DNA of 64,000 bases from Adenanthera pavonina (lineage: Eukaryota > Streptophyta > Magnoliopsida > Fabales > Fabaceae), in the NCBI GenBank assembly GCA_026686845.1, contig JAIVEN010000016.1:4357501-4421500 (forward strand). Reading direction: 5' to 3'. Each line of letters starts with the position of its first letter. Position 1 is the first letter of the stretch. The notes beneath the pieces were generated by a model, which was given only the letters and a program-made list of their open reading frames with translations, was not told where the DNA came from and did no database searches. This document shows positions 24,922 through 38,460 of this stretch, piece after piece. The translations under genes and the position numbers were made by a program.

Positions 24922-26030
24922 GTCAATTTAGTTTTCTTTTTGACAAAATTCTGTTCTACATTCCACGTCAAATAAAATTATAGGTCTGAATCAGTCTAAT
25001 CATTTGTGAATTAAACGATTGTCACGGCCGTACCGGATAATATAGGGCTGATAATATTTTAATACTTTGCACCATTTAGCGTAACACCATCTAAAATATT
25101 GTGTTGTATATGATAATGTCATCTAAAATATTATATTTTAATAAATATTATATTTTAATACATGTGAAGATGCATGTTATGATATAAGTTAATTAATGTT
25201 TTGTTTTGTCAGGGAAAATTTATTTCAGTATCCTCTATGATTCAAAGGGATTTATTTTCGATTATTGAGTGGGAAATACTCTTAATATTCACAAAAAGTT
25301 AATTAATTATTTTTTAAAAAAGTATCTTTTAATTAAAAATATTATATTTATATAAAACTGGATTTTTAATCTGCATGGTAATTACTATTTTAAGTATGTT
25401 AATATATTTGAATAATATACTATAGTTTTAATTATATAAATGCCGTATTCATATAAAATTTATAAATAACAACTCAAATTATAATAATTTAAAAGGTAAA
25501 TTGCACCATTGTCCAAACAATTGAAATATTACAACCTTTTAAAATAAATTCAAATATGAAAACAAATTTATAATACTGTGTAAAAACCAAAATTTTAGAT
25601 GTCTATACCATTAGGGGTGGGAATAAGCAAGGTTCCTGAAAGGGACCTACAATCTGACCTATATAAGATCTGACTTGTCCCAACCTATTTAGTTAAATAG
25701 GTCAAGGTCAGGTCTATAAACAAGCCTATTTAAGTAAAGTATGATCTAGAGAGATTCCCAAAAGATCTCCTTCCAAATCCAATCTCCTTTCTTTTAAGAG
25801 TTTCAAAAATCCTATCCATTTATTTTTTACTTTTTCAAAAATCCAATCTTTTTCAAAAAATCAGTATTCAAAAAATAATAATAAAGAAACTTAAAGTTAA
25901 AAATCTATTTAATCCTGAACTTGGTGAATTTATTTTCTGTTACTAATATGCTAAAGAAAAATAATAACCAAATTATAATAAAAATGTTATAATGAGATTT
26001 TTGAAGAAAAGAGAAGAAAAAAGAAAGGGA
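24922..26030. other. AT-rich intergenic DNA
   Basis: No gene. A block at about 25610-25760 with AGGGGTGGGAATAAG and repeated CCTATTTAAGT/AAATAGGTCAAGGTCAGG motifs looks like a transposon fragment. Its ends were not found. Confidence 0.45.
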
Positions 26031-29000
26031 ATTATAAAAAAAAAGGATTTTCTTTTAATATAATAAAATTAAAAAACAAAGAAAAAGGGGCTGAAACGCT
26101 GAAACTCAGCGTTTCAACCCTAGAAAGACCTGATTAGGGCTCAAGCAGAGAAGAACAGAAAAGGCTGAGAGGGCAGAGCACGCAAGCATGGAAACAAAGG
26201 GAGCCGCGTGCGTGAGACAGAGAAAAGGAGAGGGAGTGAAGGCATGAAACAGGAAAAAAAGTCAAAGAGAGCAGCAGCACACAAGCACGGAAAAGGCAGA
26301 GGGAGATGTGCGCGAAGGACAGAAAAAAGGAGAAGCAAAGCGTGCGAAGAAAAGAGAGAAAGATGTGTGTGGAGAGAGGGAGAGAGAGGGAGCCGCGGAG
26401 AGGAGACGAAGAGGAAACCAGAGTATGATGGAGGCCGAGAAAAACCTAGGAAATTTGGGGTTGAAAACCCTAGAATCCAAATTTCAGAGGCTGAGGGATG
26501 GCCGATTGAGAAGAGACTGAGGGCATGAGAGACTCAGACGCAAGAAACAGAGGAAGAGGAACGAGGGTGTCGCGAAGAGAAATCTTGAGCAGCAAAAGAA
26601 TTGGGCCTTGGAAAAAGCAGAGGGAGGGCTCCGAGAACGATGGTGGACGAGGGCTGAATTTGAAGTTATTGGTCTTTTCCTTTATTGTTGTGATAGACAA
26701 AAACGTAGGAGGAGCTTCAATCGAGTAATGAGAGCATCGGCTTGGTATATTTTTCTTTCCACTTTCGAATTGTGCTTCCCTTTTGAAATGATAATCCATC
26801 ACCTTCAACGTCGTTGTTTTTGTTGTTGAGATGCTGCTTCATTCTGTCAATGCTTGTTTCCTGTGCTGGTTTTTTTTTTAGCAAAGAAAGAGAGAGAAAG
26901 AATAAAATAAAATAAATAATGCTAATAAAAAGGAATGAAATAAACATGCCCTCTAAATCATGGGACGGTTGGGTTTGATCATTTAGGTTTCACTCTATTC
27001 TCTAGTTAATTATGTTCCTCAGATTGGGTACTATTTCAGTTTCATGGAAACATTCCTGCCTAGTCTGTTTATCACTGAAAATCCTTTGCTGTGTTGTTGG
27101 CTATTAGAAGAATCAATGAGGTACATCCAATAAGCTTGCATCTAATAGGGGAATAGTACTTTAGTCCTGAGAATGCTTTAGCTCTATGCAAATGGTCACT
27201 AAAGTTGTGTTTTGGTCATGAACTAGTTTAATTTCGATGTTTTGGGCTGCTGCATCTCATGCCATTGCTACTGGAACTCTGTCTTCTGTATTTTGCAAGC
27301 CCAGGTTTTGTATATATGCATTATGTGGTTTCTATTTATTCTCATTTAGTTCATGATATTAGTACTGTTAGTTCGTGTGTGTAATGTTTTATTTTGTCCT
27401 TGCTAGTGTGTGTGCGCGCGTGCGATGAGGCTCGCTATTGTTTTCTTATTCCTTTGTTTGTGATGTCCTGTGTGCTCAGGCTTAATCAAATTTTGTTGTT
27501 AGTTGAAACTTTAATGGTGGATTAGTTTAGCTCGTTACTACCCACTGAATCATAGGTTCTTTTTGGTTCTCTTTGGTGCTCTGTCTTTGGAATTACTATT
27601 CTTGGTCTTTAGTGCTCTGCTTCTGGAAATTTTGTTCCAATTTGTTATTGATTGGTGATCTGTTTACAGTTGCTGCATGTGGGATACTGTGACTCTGGCT
27701 AAACTACATAGTTTAGCTTGTCTGGATAAGTCTCATAATCAAACCCGTATGTTAAATATACTTGGTTATATTCTGCTGACTATTTGGTGTGTTGATGGGA
27801 AGAGTTCAAAGTGTCTGTGTATGATAGGATATCATTTTGGTCAAAATGTTAGACTATTTATGATGTTTGATTTGGGAAAGGAAGCAATATTAGCACTAAT
27901 TGGAATCTTATGATGTGATTCAAGTTAGTTGAAGAACTCCATTGCCTAGTGAGACATTGATGCAAATGTTTGGAATTGTGATAATGGTGCTTAGTTCTAT
28001 ACCTTTAGGATTACTTTTCTGGTGCCAACAGAATGCTCAAATTTGGTGGTTTTAACTAGGAATGAAACACAACATATGCCTTAAAGATTTAGTCTAGAGT
28101 TATGTCCCAAGTATGCTCTGCACCTTTGTGTCTATTGCTCCTAACATTTTATTATCAGGGGAGTTTAATGAAATGATAAACCTATATTGACCTGTTTGTT
28201 TGCTGTCACTTCTTTCACAAAATCTAATGTTGCAAAGATGTGTCCAAGTGGCTCTGAGTGTTCCTTTCTTATTGTGATTCTTGTCTTGGAATATGAATAT
28301 TTCTTGTTTGTTTGATTTGGTTATGAAAATTGGACGAGTATCTTGAACAAACTTGATCATGTGGGATTCTATTCAGTGGTCAAAATGTTTAAATCCCGTG
28401 TTTTGAAGCTTGGATTATGTCCATCATATTAGGCTTTTGGGCAGAAATTTCATACAACCTGAATTTTAAGAATTGGCATGATGAGAGTACCTGAAATTTT
28501 GGTTGAGAAGGTTCCTTAAGGAGAATACTACTCCTCTTTCATCTTTTTTGAGCACCATGGGAGCATGAACTAAGTTTGGGAGAAATCAAGGCCATCATCA
28601 TCAAGCCAAGCATGGGAAATGGAAACTATCATCTTCAGAGCAAAAGAGGAAGAGAAGAAGATTTAGTTTGCTTCGTTATCTCATCTCCTACAAATATTTT
28701 TGTAGTAATATCTGAAGTAATGTAACCTGCACACTAACACACACTATCACAAAGTCTTACATGTTCACAAATATTTATCATAATATATTCTTCTTGTTTG
28801 CTTTTAAAATTTGATCACAAAGGTTTTTAGAGCTTTCACATAGACCCCTAAAACAATAACATCGTGTGAGCCTATGTGGCTGCACAAGTGTAATATGAAT
28901 GTATATTTATAATAGGTTCCAATGAACTTTCCATGGAAAATTTTATTTTCTCACAAAAATAATAAATAAAATAAAAATGATAATGGATAAATAAATAATT

Positions 29001-30170
29001 GCCAAATAACCATACTATGGAGATTTCGGAACACTCATAGGTATTCTGGTTGGTTGTGTTATTGCGTGAGATTGCGAATTCATATAAATATACCAATTAG
29101 ATAATTTCTTTTTATGAAACAATTATATTTCACAAAAAATAAATAATAATATAACGAGTTTTCCAAATTTTATTTTAAAATTTATAATAAAATTATTTTA
29201 TTAGAAACAAATAATAATTGTATTTTCTAAATTATCACCTTAAAATTATAATAAAGTCTTTATGCCGTGAGTCTTAGAATTTCTGCAAGTACTTAACGAA
29301 TTGGTTTATCGGGCATGATTGTAAGTTTGCAACAGTTAGATTGATTTTCTTTTTTCTTTAAAAGGAAAATTCTCAAAAGTACAAAAATATGTTATTTTTA
29401 AAAGTTAAAAATTGAATAAAAGTATTTTAAAACTAAAAAATAAAAAAATATTTTCAAAATTAAATAAAAATGGAGTAAACAGGTGAAATTAAATTATCTT
29501 TTACAAATTAAAGTACACCAATACAAATTTCAGAAAATCATTTTATTTGCAAAAAGTAAATTATTTTCAATCAATTTTCTCTTATTACAAAATCATACAA
29601 AAATTGCAATTAAAAAATAGCAACAAGTGACATGTATTTCGAACCCAAACTATGTGGACTTTGATCCCTATCACAGGGTGTGTAGGTCCTAGGTTCTGAT
29701 CTTGGGTCAAGTTCGCTCTTATAAATAAATAAATAGTTTTCCAATTTATGTTCTTAACTTATTAAATAAACATTTTCCAATTTAATTTTCTTAATTTCTT
29801 TTTTTCATTTTTTTTTAAATTTTCTTAATTTCCTTAATTTCTTTCGTTTCTACCATTAATCTCGCATATGAATAATAAAAAAAAAATCAAAATACTTTTA
29901 AAAGCCATATTAAATTACACAATCAATTAAAGGTAATCGTTCTTAGAAACGAGTGTCATAGGCTGCCTAACACCTTCCCCACGCACAATCGACTTCGAAC
30001 CCAACTTTGATTACACAGATAATCCCTTTTCTCCTTAATTCAATTTTCCAAGATTTCCCCTCAAAATTTTAGTAGCAACTCCTCACAAGTCGATTTTCAT
30101 TTTAAAACCCAATTTATTTCTCTTTTCAATCTATATTCTTTTCTTTTGTCGCATTTTTTCGAATGCGACA
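26031..30170 (+). mobile_element. Diverged large LTR (Tat/Ogre-like), probably solo or truncated
   Basis: It shares, in the same order and orientation, features of the better-preserved solo LTR at 46472-50459. These are a CTGAAACGCT hairpin and GA-rich segment near its start (26090-26640), the block GTGGACTTTGATCCCTATC with GTGTGTAGGTCCTAGG (about 29658-29695), TAAATAAATAAATA, and CGTTCTTAGAAACGAGTGTC with CTAACACCTTCCCCACGCAC (about 29938-29988). Both end in a GTCGCATTTT...CGACA-type terminus (30148-30170). The 5' end is not defined and no matching target duplication was found. No coding domain lies inside; short frames here are chance. The middle (27-29 kb) does not align to the other copy by eye. 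Confidence 0.6.
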
Positions 30171-30334
30171 ATAGGTAATAAGGTTAGTATATTTCACATT
30201 ATCAGATAATATAATATGGATTTAAATGATGTGCATCTTTTTCACTGATTAAGACAAGAAAGAGTTCCTTGTCCTGAATGGGAATCACTCACTTGTGTAG
30301 AAGATATCTTTTTTTTTTCCCCAAAATTTTAATC

Positions 30335-30560
30335 ATTTGTCAATTGTTAGGGTTGATCATGCCTGTAATTTGGTAGTGGATTGGCTTGCCAAATTTTGTT
30401 CTAAGGGAATGGATTCTTTGGAACTTGAGTTTGTTCTTCCATTCTTTTTGGTTTCTTTAATTTCGAATGATATAAACTGTTGTACTCATCGAAACGTATC
30501 TCGTTGAGTCTTTTTACTTTTATTGAATAAGAGTTTTTCTGTTGATGGCAAAAAAAAAAA
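30335..30560 (+). pseudogene. LINE 3' fragment (end of RNase H domain and A-rich tail)
   Basis: Translation near 30350-30470 gives VDHACNLVVDWLAKFCSKG, the end of a plant LINE RNase H (R.H..N..AD.LAK pattern, with V in place of the catalytic A-D context). It is followed by about 90 bases of untranslated sequence and an A-run at 30550-30562. Everything upstream in the LINE is missing, a usual 5' truncation. Confidence 0.65.
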
Positions 30561-33310
30561 AAGACAAGGAAAAATTCAAGTCTGGAATGGAAGTACTACT
30601 GATGAAACCTTCAATAAATATGCAATTAAAAACTGATTTTGATATAAGAAAAAGTGATAAGGTATTTAAATGATCAGAAATTGAGATTTTAGGTTGATCT
30701 AATATGTTATAAATATTTTTAATACAATTTAAAATTTCTAATAAATTATAACAACTCAATTTCATAATATTAATTAATATTTTATTAACTCAATTTGAAA
30801 TTTGAATTTATACCAAATTCAAATCAATGAACACATAATCACGATCATCCACAACATACATATAATCAATGGCCACAACACACATAATTATATAATTAAT
30901 GACATCAATTTCAAAATTTGAATTTATGCTTAACCATTAATTTGTATGAATTATTTGAAACTAATTAATATGTTGAAATCTAATCTCTTTCTTCTCTTTT
31001 ATTGCGAAAAAAAGTCTCTTTTTTACATTTATTTTTTCCATCATCAAAACAAATCAATTCATTTAAGAAAATTTTTTGTTCTTTTTGTACACAACCAACA
31101 AAATTTGATATAAATTACGGAACATATGACTCAACATCATTGGGGAAGACCCTTGCAAGTAGTGGGAACCCCTTTTTGAGTGAAGCAAAACTTTATTATT
31201 TTGTGGATTTGACAAATAAATAGCAAACTGCATCAACTCTAAATATTCATCTTTCATTGCGGGAATAGGACATAAAAGAGAATGATAACAATTATCAATA
31301 TATCAACCATTGAACGTTGGCTCCACACACATGAAGAATTAATGTGTGTTTTTATAATATATCCATGTAAATTCTTTTAAAGAATGTTAGAAAAAATTGT
31401 GGGGAAAAAAAAAGAATGCCACAAAAATAGTTTCAAAAATAGCTATGCTTGTTACTTTTGTTTCTTTACCTATTCTATACCTATTTGATTCCGTTCGGTC
31501 TAAAAACTGAACACATTGAATAACCAAAATGGCATATAGATGATAATCGAACATAATTGAAGTTCTGATAAAAACCAAACCAAATCAAGTTGAATTATTT
31601 CGGTTCTATCAATTTGGTTTGGGCCTATACAAACACAAACCATTTTTTTTGTACCAACCCAAATAATAATTATATCACAAATAACATAAAAAATATAATC
31701 CAAATCCAAGTCATCATTAAAAACACAATGCAAACCACCATTTTAAAAAAAATTAAAAATACACTCCGACATTTCAAACCACCAAATGGTCCAAATCCAT
31801 TCTAAAAACAAATACAATAGCCAAAGGAGCTTGCCAAATGCCAACCTACAAATGACATTTAAATTAAAAAAAAACAAATAAATAGCAAGACATATCAATC
31901 AATACCAAAATTAATGAGAAAGAAAATTAATTTAACTCTATAACATTCCTGATTCTACGATATGCATATGTTAGTATGCTTAAGTCTCTAGCATAAAGAT
32001 TAAAAAATAAATTGCAGCATAGAGATTAAAAAAATTACATTAACATAAATGAAATATAATTGATTTCCTCATAACTAAAATTAATTACATAAACTAGAAT
32101 AATAAGGAAGTGGAATGTGCTTGAGACACCAAGTTGGAGAGCAGAATTACTTCAATTATTAACAATGGTTCCCCACATTGTGAAATGATTTTGCTTCCTC
32201 CAATACACATAAATAGTAGAATGTGCTTTATAATCCAACACAAATAAATCGTAGAAGATCTTGTGAAAGTATAGTGATATGATTTAAAGATCACAAATTC
32301 TAATATATTTCTCATAAGGTTCTAAACTAAATTTTTTCCCAAATCTGAAAAATGGAATGGGGAGGAATAGAAACATCAGACATGTATACCTTAAAGAGGC
32401 AAGTGATGGATAGAGAGATGTGAGGCAAGCGACAGACAGAGTATGTACTTGTAGAGCCAAAGATGGGGATGAGTTGTAGCTTGCGACTTGCGAGAGGCAA
32501 AAGGAAAACGAGGTCATATTATGAGGATGAGTCATGAGAAGCGAAAGGTTAGACTATGAGTGCACAACAACAAGAAGCAGAGGAGAGAGTGTAGCTAGCT
32601 GCAATGTGAGCAAGAGCGGAGAGGCAGAGCTGCAGAGCCAGAAAGCATAAAGAATTAGCAAATTACGGTTGGGCTATAGCGAATAAATGAGTCAGTATGG
32701 GTTGGGCTGTAGTGCAAATCACAGACATATTCATTTGAAATAAAAAAATATATAGCTCACAAAATATATATATATATTGGTTGATTCGATCTATTTAGGT
32801 ATTTTAAACATGAAACTGAACCAAACCGAAATTACCAAAATTAACTAAAACATTAACTGAATCTAAACGGAAAACCAAACTAACAAAATCAAAAAAACCA
32901 AATTCAGTCTGGTTCGTTTCAATATTCTATATTGGTTTGATTTGGCTCACCCCTACTCATATTTATTCACATATTATTTTTAATTATTGCATTTTCATAT
33001 TGTGGACTTTGCATAAATGATAAAAACAAGATTCAAAATGTGATAGTATGTGTTAAGAAATATTGATAAATTATTGGGCTATATAACGTAAACAATTAAT
33101 CATTATTAGGAATAAGGTTTTTATCCTTCAGATATTTATGTTACCATTTGATTCAATATTACCTTTCAATATGCGTAGAAGTTAATTTCCTATTATATTA
33201 TCATTTGTTATAATAATAAATGAGAGTCATGGTCAATGTCTATACAATGTTGAATTATCCCTCTTGAGGCCAATATTTACATATAGTCAATTGTACATTA
33301 TTTTATTGCT
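30561..33310. other. AT-rich intergenic DNA with CCGAACCAAA-type transposon repeats
   Basis: No supported gene. At 31485-31650 and 32775-32955 there are clusters of ACCAAACCGAAA/TTTCGGTTCT-type motifs. The second cluster ends GGCTCACCCCTACTC, an end typical of hAT-related non-autonomous elements. The 1.1 kb between them, including a less AT-rich part at 32340-32700, could be the interior of one element. Confidence 0.4.
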
Positions 33311-33328
33311 AGTATGCAGCAAATAGAA
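33311..33328. repeat. Target-site duplication, left copy, of the LINE at 33329-45487
   Basis: AGTATGCAGCAAATAGAA occurs here and again, identically, at 45488-45505 directly after an A-run. An 18-bp exact duplication bordering an element with LINE ORF1 at one side and LINE RNase H plus A-tail at the other is the expected signature of target-primed insertion. Confidence 0.9.
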
Positions 33329-33387
33329 AAAATCAAGTCTAAGCATAAGCAGGGCAGATAGGAGCTATTATAATCTGACTCGAGAGC

Positions 33388-35226
33388 ATGATTGGTGGTG
33401 AACGCTCTTCTGAAGGTGGTGGTGGTGGACTGGAAGATGGTGATTCGACGGCTAGAAACATCAAAAAGGTAAAGCAATGTGAGATGGATGAGTCGGACGT
33501 GAATGAAGTTGAAGGATCTAAGGAACCTAGTTTCTCATTCAAAGAGAAACTAATGGGAATAGATGTGGGTTGTTGCTCAAAGGATAGTAAAGGAAGCAAT
33601 GTTTTTTATGATGCATGGAAAGAATATATTGAGAGTTGAAAAGGCTATTTCAGTAATGGATCTGGGGTTCAGAAGGGTTACGAGATAGAGGAGTCAAATG
33701 TTGAGGATAATGAAGATTGCCCTACTCTTATTGTTTCGCAGAAGGAGTACGAGCTTTGGTGTGCACCTTGGAGGAAATCCCTCATCATCAAACTTCTGGG
33801 GAAAACCAGTCCTTTGAGAGCTATGAAACGTGGACTGGAAAAGATTTGAAAAACGAAAAATCCTTATATAACTAGAGATTTAGATAATGGCTTTTTTGTG
33901 ATCTCTTTTGAAACCGAAGAAGATATGAATTATGTGTATCAAGAGGGACCGTGGATGATTGTTGATAGATATTTGATTGTTCAAAGGTGGAGATCAAATT
34001 TTGATCCTTGGAATATAGATTGTCGGAAAAAGATTACCATCTGGATTAGAATACCACTGCTCCCTTTGGAATTTTTTAATATGGCTTGTCTTCGCAAAAT
34101 TGGTAACCTTATTGGGAAGACATTGAAGATAGATACAATAACATATACGACTGAAAGAGGGCATTTTGCCAAGATTTGTGTGGAAGTGGATCTCAAAAGA
34201 AGGCTCAAGTCTATAGTGAATATTTTCGAGAAGAGAAGGATTGTGGCATATAAAGGACTCCATTTAATTTGCTTCAAGTGTGGGAAGTATGGGCATCATT
34301 GGGATGCATGTCTAAAGGGTGATCCTAAGGTATCTTGTAGTGTTAGATGCAATATTCAGATCCCCTAGAGTGGTGAGAGGAAGATGATGGATAATAAGAA
34401 GGAGGGAGGTTCATTAAAGACACAAGACATTAGGATTGAAAAGGTGATCACTAAGAATAAGTTGTCGGAGAGCAGTGATTCTCAAAAGATGAAATAGAGA
34501 AGGAATGTACAATTAGGTGGTGGCCGGCGAGTATTCATCGCCACAAGGACAAGATGTTGGAGTATGGAATATTGTGAGACGGTCAAATTGGTGAAGATAT
34601 GGGAGTCCCGATTATTGGGGGAGTAAGGATATGATTCAGGAAAAATTAGTAAGGAGGAATCAAGCCCCCATTATGAGACGTAATAATTATGGATATAGTA
34701 GTGAGGTGGATCGTTTCGGAGCGAGTAAGGCACCAATCTTAGTAGCTATAAATAGAGAATCCAAAAGATTTGATAGGGATACAAAAAATCAAAGAATATG
34801 GGTTCTTGTGGATCAGTCAAAAAGGAACGTTGGGTCTGAATTGGGAAAAGGGAAAAAAAAATTAATCCTGGATTAGGCCAAACAAGTAGGTTAACAACTT
34901 CCCTTAATGTGAAGTCATCTTTTATGTAGGTGCCTAATCCGTTTGAGGTTTTGCTTCAAGTTAGTGATGATGGGCTGGGCTTAAGTCTTATGGAGGCTGT
35001 TGGTCCTATTGAAACGCATCCTCTTGTGAAGGAATCAAGTGAGGATGGGAACAGTAAACTTCCTGTTGAGTCTTGCTGGGAGGAGAACAACGAGATGGCG
35101 AACTCATGCAATAATGACATTATCATTCTAGACATGCATGAAAATGAGATGGAGCATAACTTTCATGTGAATAATACTACTCGAGGCACTAAAAGTAGTG
35201 AAGCCCCTGAGCAAGATTCCCCATGA
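33388..35226 (+). pseudogene. LINE ORF1 (DUF4283 and CX2CX4HX4C zinc knuckle), interrupted
   Basis: The acidic N-terminal part (33388-33639) ends in a stop. The DUF4283 domain follows at about 33720-34180 with signature GPWMIVDRYLIVQRW and a stop at 33847-33849. A zinc knuckle CFKCGKYGHHWDAC (about 34270-34311) comes next, then a stop at 34366-34368. A hydrophilic C-terminal part continues in pieces to 35226. In plant L1 elements this protein binds LINE RNA. At least four stops or frame changes break it. It ends directly at the ORF2 start. Confidence 0.8.
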
Positions 35227-35368
35227 ATTTTTTATTCTGGAACAGCAGAGGCATAGGGTCCAGATCCTCCGCTGGCCTTGTCTGTGAACTTAAAAGAAGG
35301 CATAATCTAGATTTTCTAGCTATTCTTGAGACTCGTTCGAGTGGAGATAAAGCTAGTAAACTAGCTAA
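35223..35368 (+). pseudogene. LINE ORF2 start: endonuclease (EEP) domain, truncated by LTR insertion
   Basis: ATG at 35223 opens MNFLFWNSRGIG, the conserved N-terminus of plant LINE apurinic-like endonucleases, followed by LDFLAILETR with the metal-binding Glu. The frame runs open to 35368, where the TGTAACATCC start of an LTR cuts it after about 48 residues. It overlaps the last bases of ORF1. Confidence 0.8.
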
Positions 35369-38300
35369 TGTAACATCCCAAGAAAGCTAAAATATGCAAA
35401 AATAGACAGACACCATTTTGCGTGAAAAGGGGTAAAGAGATTATTTTTTCCGGTTGAATAAAAATAAGAAAATTATATTTTAGTCCCTAAAAAATTATGA
35501 AAAGGACATCCATGTCCTAAAAACTATAAAATTTACGTGGATAAAGACATAGAAAAGTATTGGGGAAAATTACACCTAATGACCCGATAGTTTTAAAAAT
35601 TATAATTTAATCCCGGGTCAGGGGTAATTTTGTAAATATGCAAAATTACTGTCAAAATGAAGCCCTCGATGAGAGAAGTCCAATGGTATATGGCACTAAG
35701 GGTTAATGTTCAAGAATAAAGAAATAATCAGTGTCGAGTGTCCAAAAGTAACAGTAAACCGATAAAGTAAACTGTGGGCCCTACCGATGGTTAAAAAGAA
35801 ATCAGATCAGGATATGGGCCATACACAGATACCATTTGGGACAGGATAATTATGGAAATATAAAAATAAAATTAGAATAGTCCTGTATCCCAAAAATATT
35901 AAATTACTGTAAAGACGATTTTATCGGTACGATTAAAAAGTATCCGGATTGAGGTACATCTGGATCAGGAAAATTGGACATTTTTTGGACACTTCTCTCT
36001 CTCTCCTGTGCGTGATTGCTGCAGCCATGTGACACAAAATAATATTATATTATTTCATGGAAATGCTTTTTGAAGAAGTATGTGAAAAGTAATCATGATT
36101 AGCAAAAAGTGGCTTTAATTAATTAAGTGATTAGCCACTTAATTAAACCACTTAACCATTCATTTCCCACTTCATTTCACGCGTGACTTCTGCAGCCACA
36201 AACCAGAAAAGAAAACCGAAGAAAGAAGAGAGAAAAGAGAGGAAGGGGAAGAGGGAACTCAAGGCAAAATGGAAAGCTTCACTTATGGTAAGTGTTCTAC
36301 CATCTTCAAGCTTGATATTTATGGTCTTTAGAGCTTGAACCATGGATTATATTTCCCTCTCCACTCTCTTAGGTTTCAGCCAAGACATGATTTAGCAAGG
36401 AAATGAGTTTACAAACCATAAATCATGGGGGAAATGCTAGACTACACATTTAAAGCATGAATATGCAAGTGGTTTGTTGTATAACAAAGTGTAGCAATTT
36501 TTCTTGAATTTCCCTAATTTTGGACGAGTTACTGTTCACACTTAGAGTTGGAATTTGATTTTTTTTTATGTCAAAAATGAGTTCCTCATGGTGGAAAACC
36601 TTAGGAACAAGTGATGGTTTCATGAAAAAGCTTAAGATTAAGGAAGTGAAATTTTTAGGTTTTTGAAGTTAATTCGGAATGAACAGTAACCGATTTAGAA
36701 ATGGAATTTGGTCATTCTGAGGCCATATTTGGATTCCTCATGAAAAATTACATGAAATAGAGGTATAATTCATCATTTTTGAGATAGAAATGAATTTTTG
36801 GTGAATTTTTAAAGAATTAGGGTTTCATGAATTGAAGAAAGTCGTGGAACCATTAGTTTGAAGTTCTTATGAACTAACCCTTAGTTCAAGTTGATTTATT
36901 TGATATTTGGTGATGCATTAGGGTGTGAGAAAGCTTAAGGAAGTCCTTGAAATGGTTGAATCAAAGAGGAAAGACATAAAGTTTCATGAGGTAGCATAGT
37001 TACTTTTTCTCGCATTATATTGTCTTGCTATATTTGATTGTGAATGATGACTTGCCATATTGTTTTTATGATGTTTGAGACTGGTATTGGCTGATTTTAT
37101 GAAAGGGATAGTGCCCGGGATGTCCATTTTATATGTCGTTATAATGCCGAAATTTTTATAAACAATATGGTGATTTATGCCTTGAAATGATTGTTATGAT
37201 GTTTTGAAAGTTTTATAGCATGCATGATAATGTAATTGTTTGAGATGTGACTAGCTACTGGGATTTCCAAAATCTCATCACCCAAATAATAACATTATAG
37301 GTCCAAGTTATGGAAGAAATCCAAGGGAGGCAAAGAGCTAAAGGAAAAGAGGAAGAGAATGATGAATGATATTATTATGCAAGTCTTGATGTTATGATTT
37401 GGGAATTGTATAAATTTGTATGAAAGGGGATAAATCCTGTTTGATGCCTTGAATATATTCTTTTAAGTCCTCTATGATATTATGCATGAAATTGGAGCAC
37501 TAAATGTCAATGTAAATGTGTTATGAAGCTTATCATGTAAGTTATGACATAAGTTCATTGGAAATGACCAGTATTGATTTGAGTAGGGGAACTCTATCTG
37601 AAACAGAGTATCCTATAAAAGTGTTATACATGCTTTTAAACTAGACAGAACAAGATTTTCATAGAGCTAAAGAGTACCTAAATTGGATAAATGTATGAAT
37701 TATAATGAATTTTTGAAATCAGGGTTTAGAACAGGGCAAGAAGGGGAAAACTGAAATCTGGAAAGTAAGTACTGAAAAATTCAAAGGATAATATAAAATC
37801 TTACAAAGCTCCAAAAATTCAGTGGTTTATATGTATAAAAAGGTCTATGTTTTAAGTTTTGTATGCCACTGCTTTCGAGTTAATTGGAGCTATATAATAG
37901 GAGATATGGAGTTTTTCCCAAAACTGTTCCAGTAAGAGTCAAATTCTGACCCTTCATGACTTAAGTTAAAGTTATGCCCTGTGTAAGTGAAATAAATGTA
38001 TAAAAAAAATATGCCATTAAGTATACATGTAGAGCTTTCAAATGACATAGATTATTTATAGTTTGGAACAGAATAGAAGGAGATATAATTTTTCAAATTT
38101 GAGGTCAGAAAACTGGAACAGAGCAAATTGACCCAATGAACAATAACAGTCCACGAAATTACTGTACAAATTGGCCCAATGATGTTACTGTTTTATATTT
38201 TTTCCATGTAGATCTGAATTCAAGATAAATTTAGAGACTTGAATCACCTCAATGTGAATTTTCTAGATTTAGTTATGAAGTTTCAAAATTCATCGGGTAA

Positions 38301-38443
38301 AATAAAATTTACCAAATGAACAGTACCCCAAATTTTGTAAAATTCTGACTTTATCATATTATGATTTTAGTCTCTAATCCATGATGAAAGACATCTAAAA
38401 TGATCTAATACATGGAAAATGGGCCCTAACATGAGGTGTTACA
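35369..38443 (+). mobile_element. 5' LTR of a nested Ty3-type LTR retrotransposon
   Basis: Starts TGTAACATCCCAAG and ends GAGGTGTTACA, giving the inverted termini TGTAACA/TGTTACA and a length of 3,075 bp. Five bases later comes a primer-binding site. The LTR holds no coding region; short frames such as that at 36152-36343 are probably chance. No second copy of this LTR is found downstream. Confidence 0.8.
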
Positions 38444-38448
38444 CTTTT

Positions 38449-38460
38449 TGGTATCAGAGC
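38449..38460 (+). promoter_or_regulatory. Primer-binding site for initiator tRNA-Met
   Basis: TGGTATCAGAGC is the standard plant retrotransposon primer site complementary to the 3' end of initiator tRNA-Met. It lies 5 bases after the LTR terminus TGTTACA, which confirms the LTR boundary and the + orientation. Confidence 0.9.

Noticed and set aside
26208..26830. Several overlapping frames of 65-112 codons on both strands
   Set aside because: They lie in a GA-rich low-complexity part of an LTR. Frames are open on both strands at once, compositionally biased (Arg/Glu/Lys or Ser/Phe/Leu) and match no family.
36152..36343. A minus-strand 63-codon frame inside the 35.4-38.4 kb LTR
   Set aside because: No family resemblance, hydrophobic by composition, and LTRs of this type are not expected to code.
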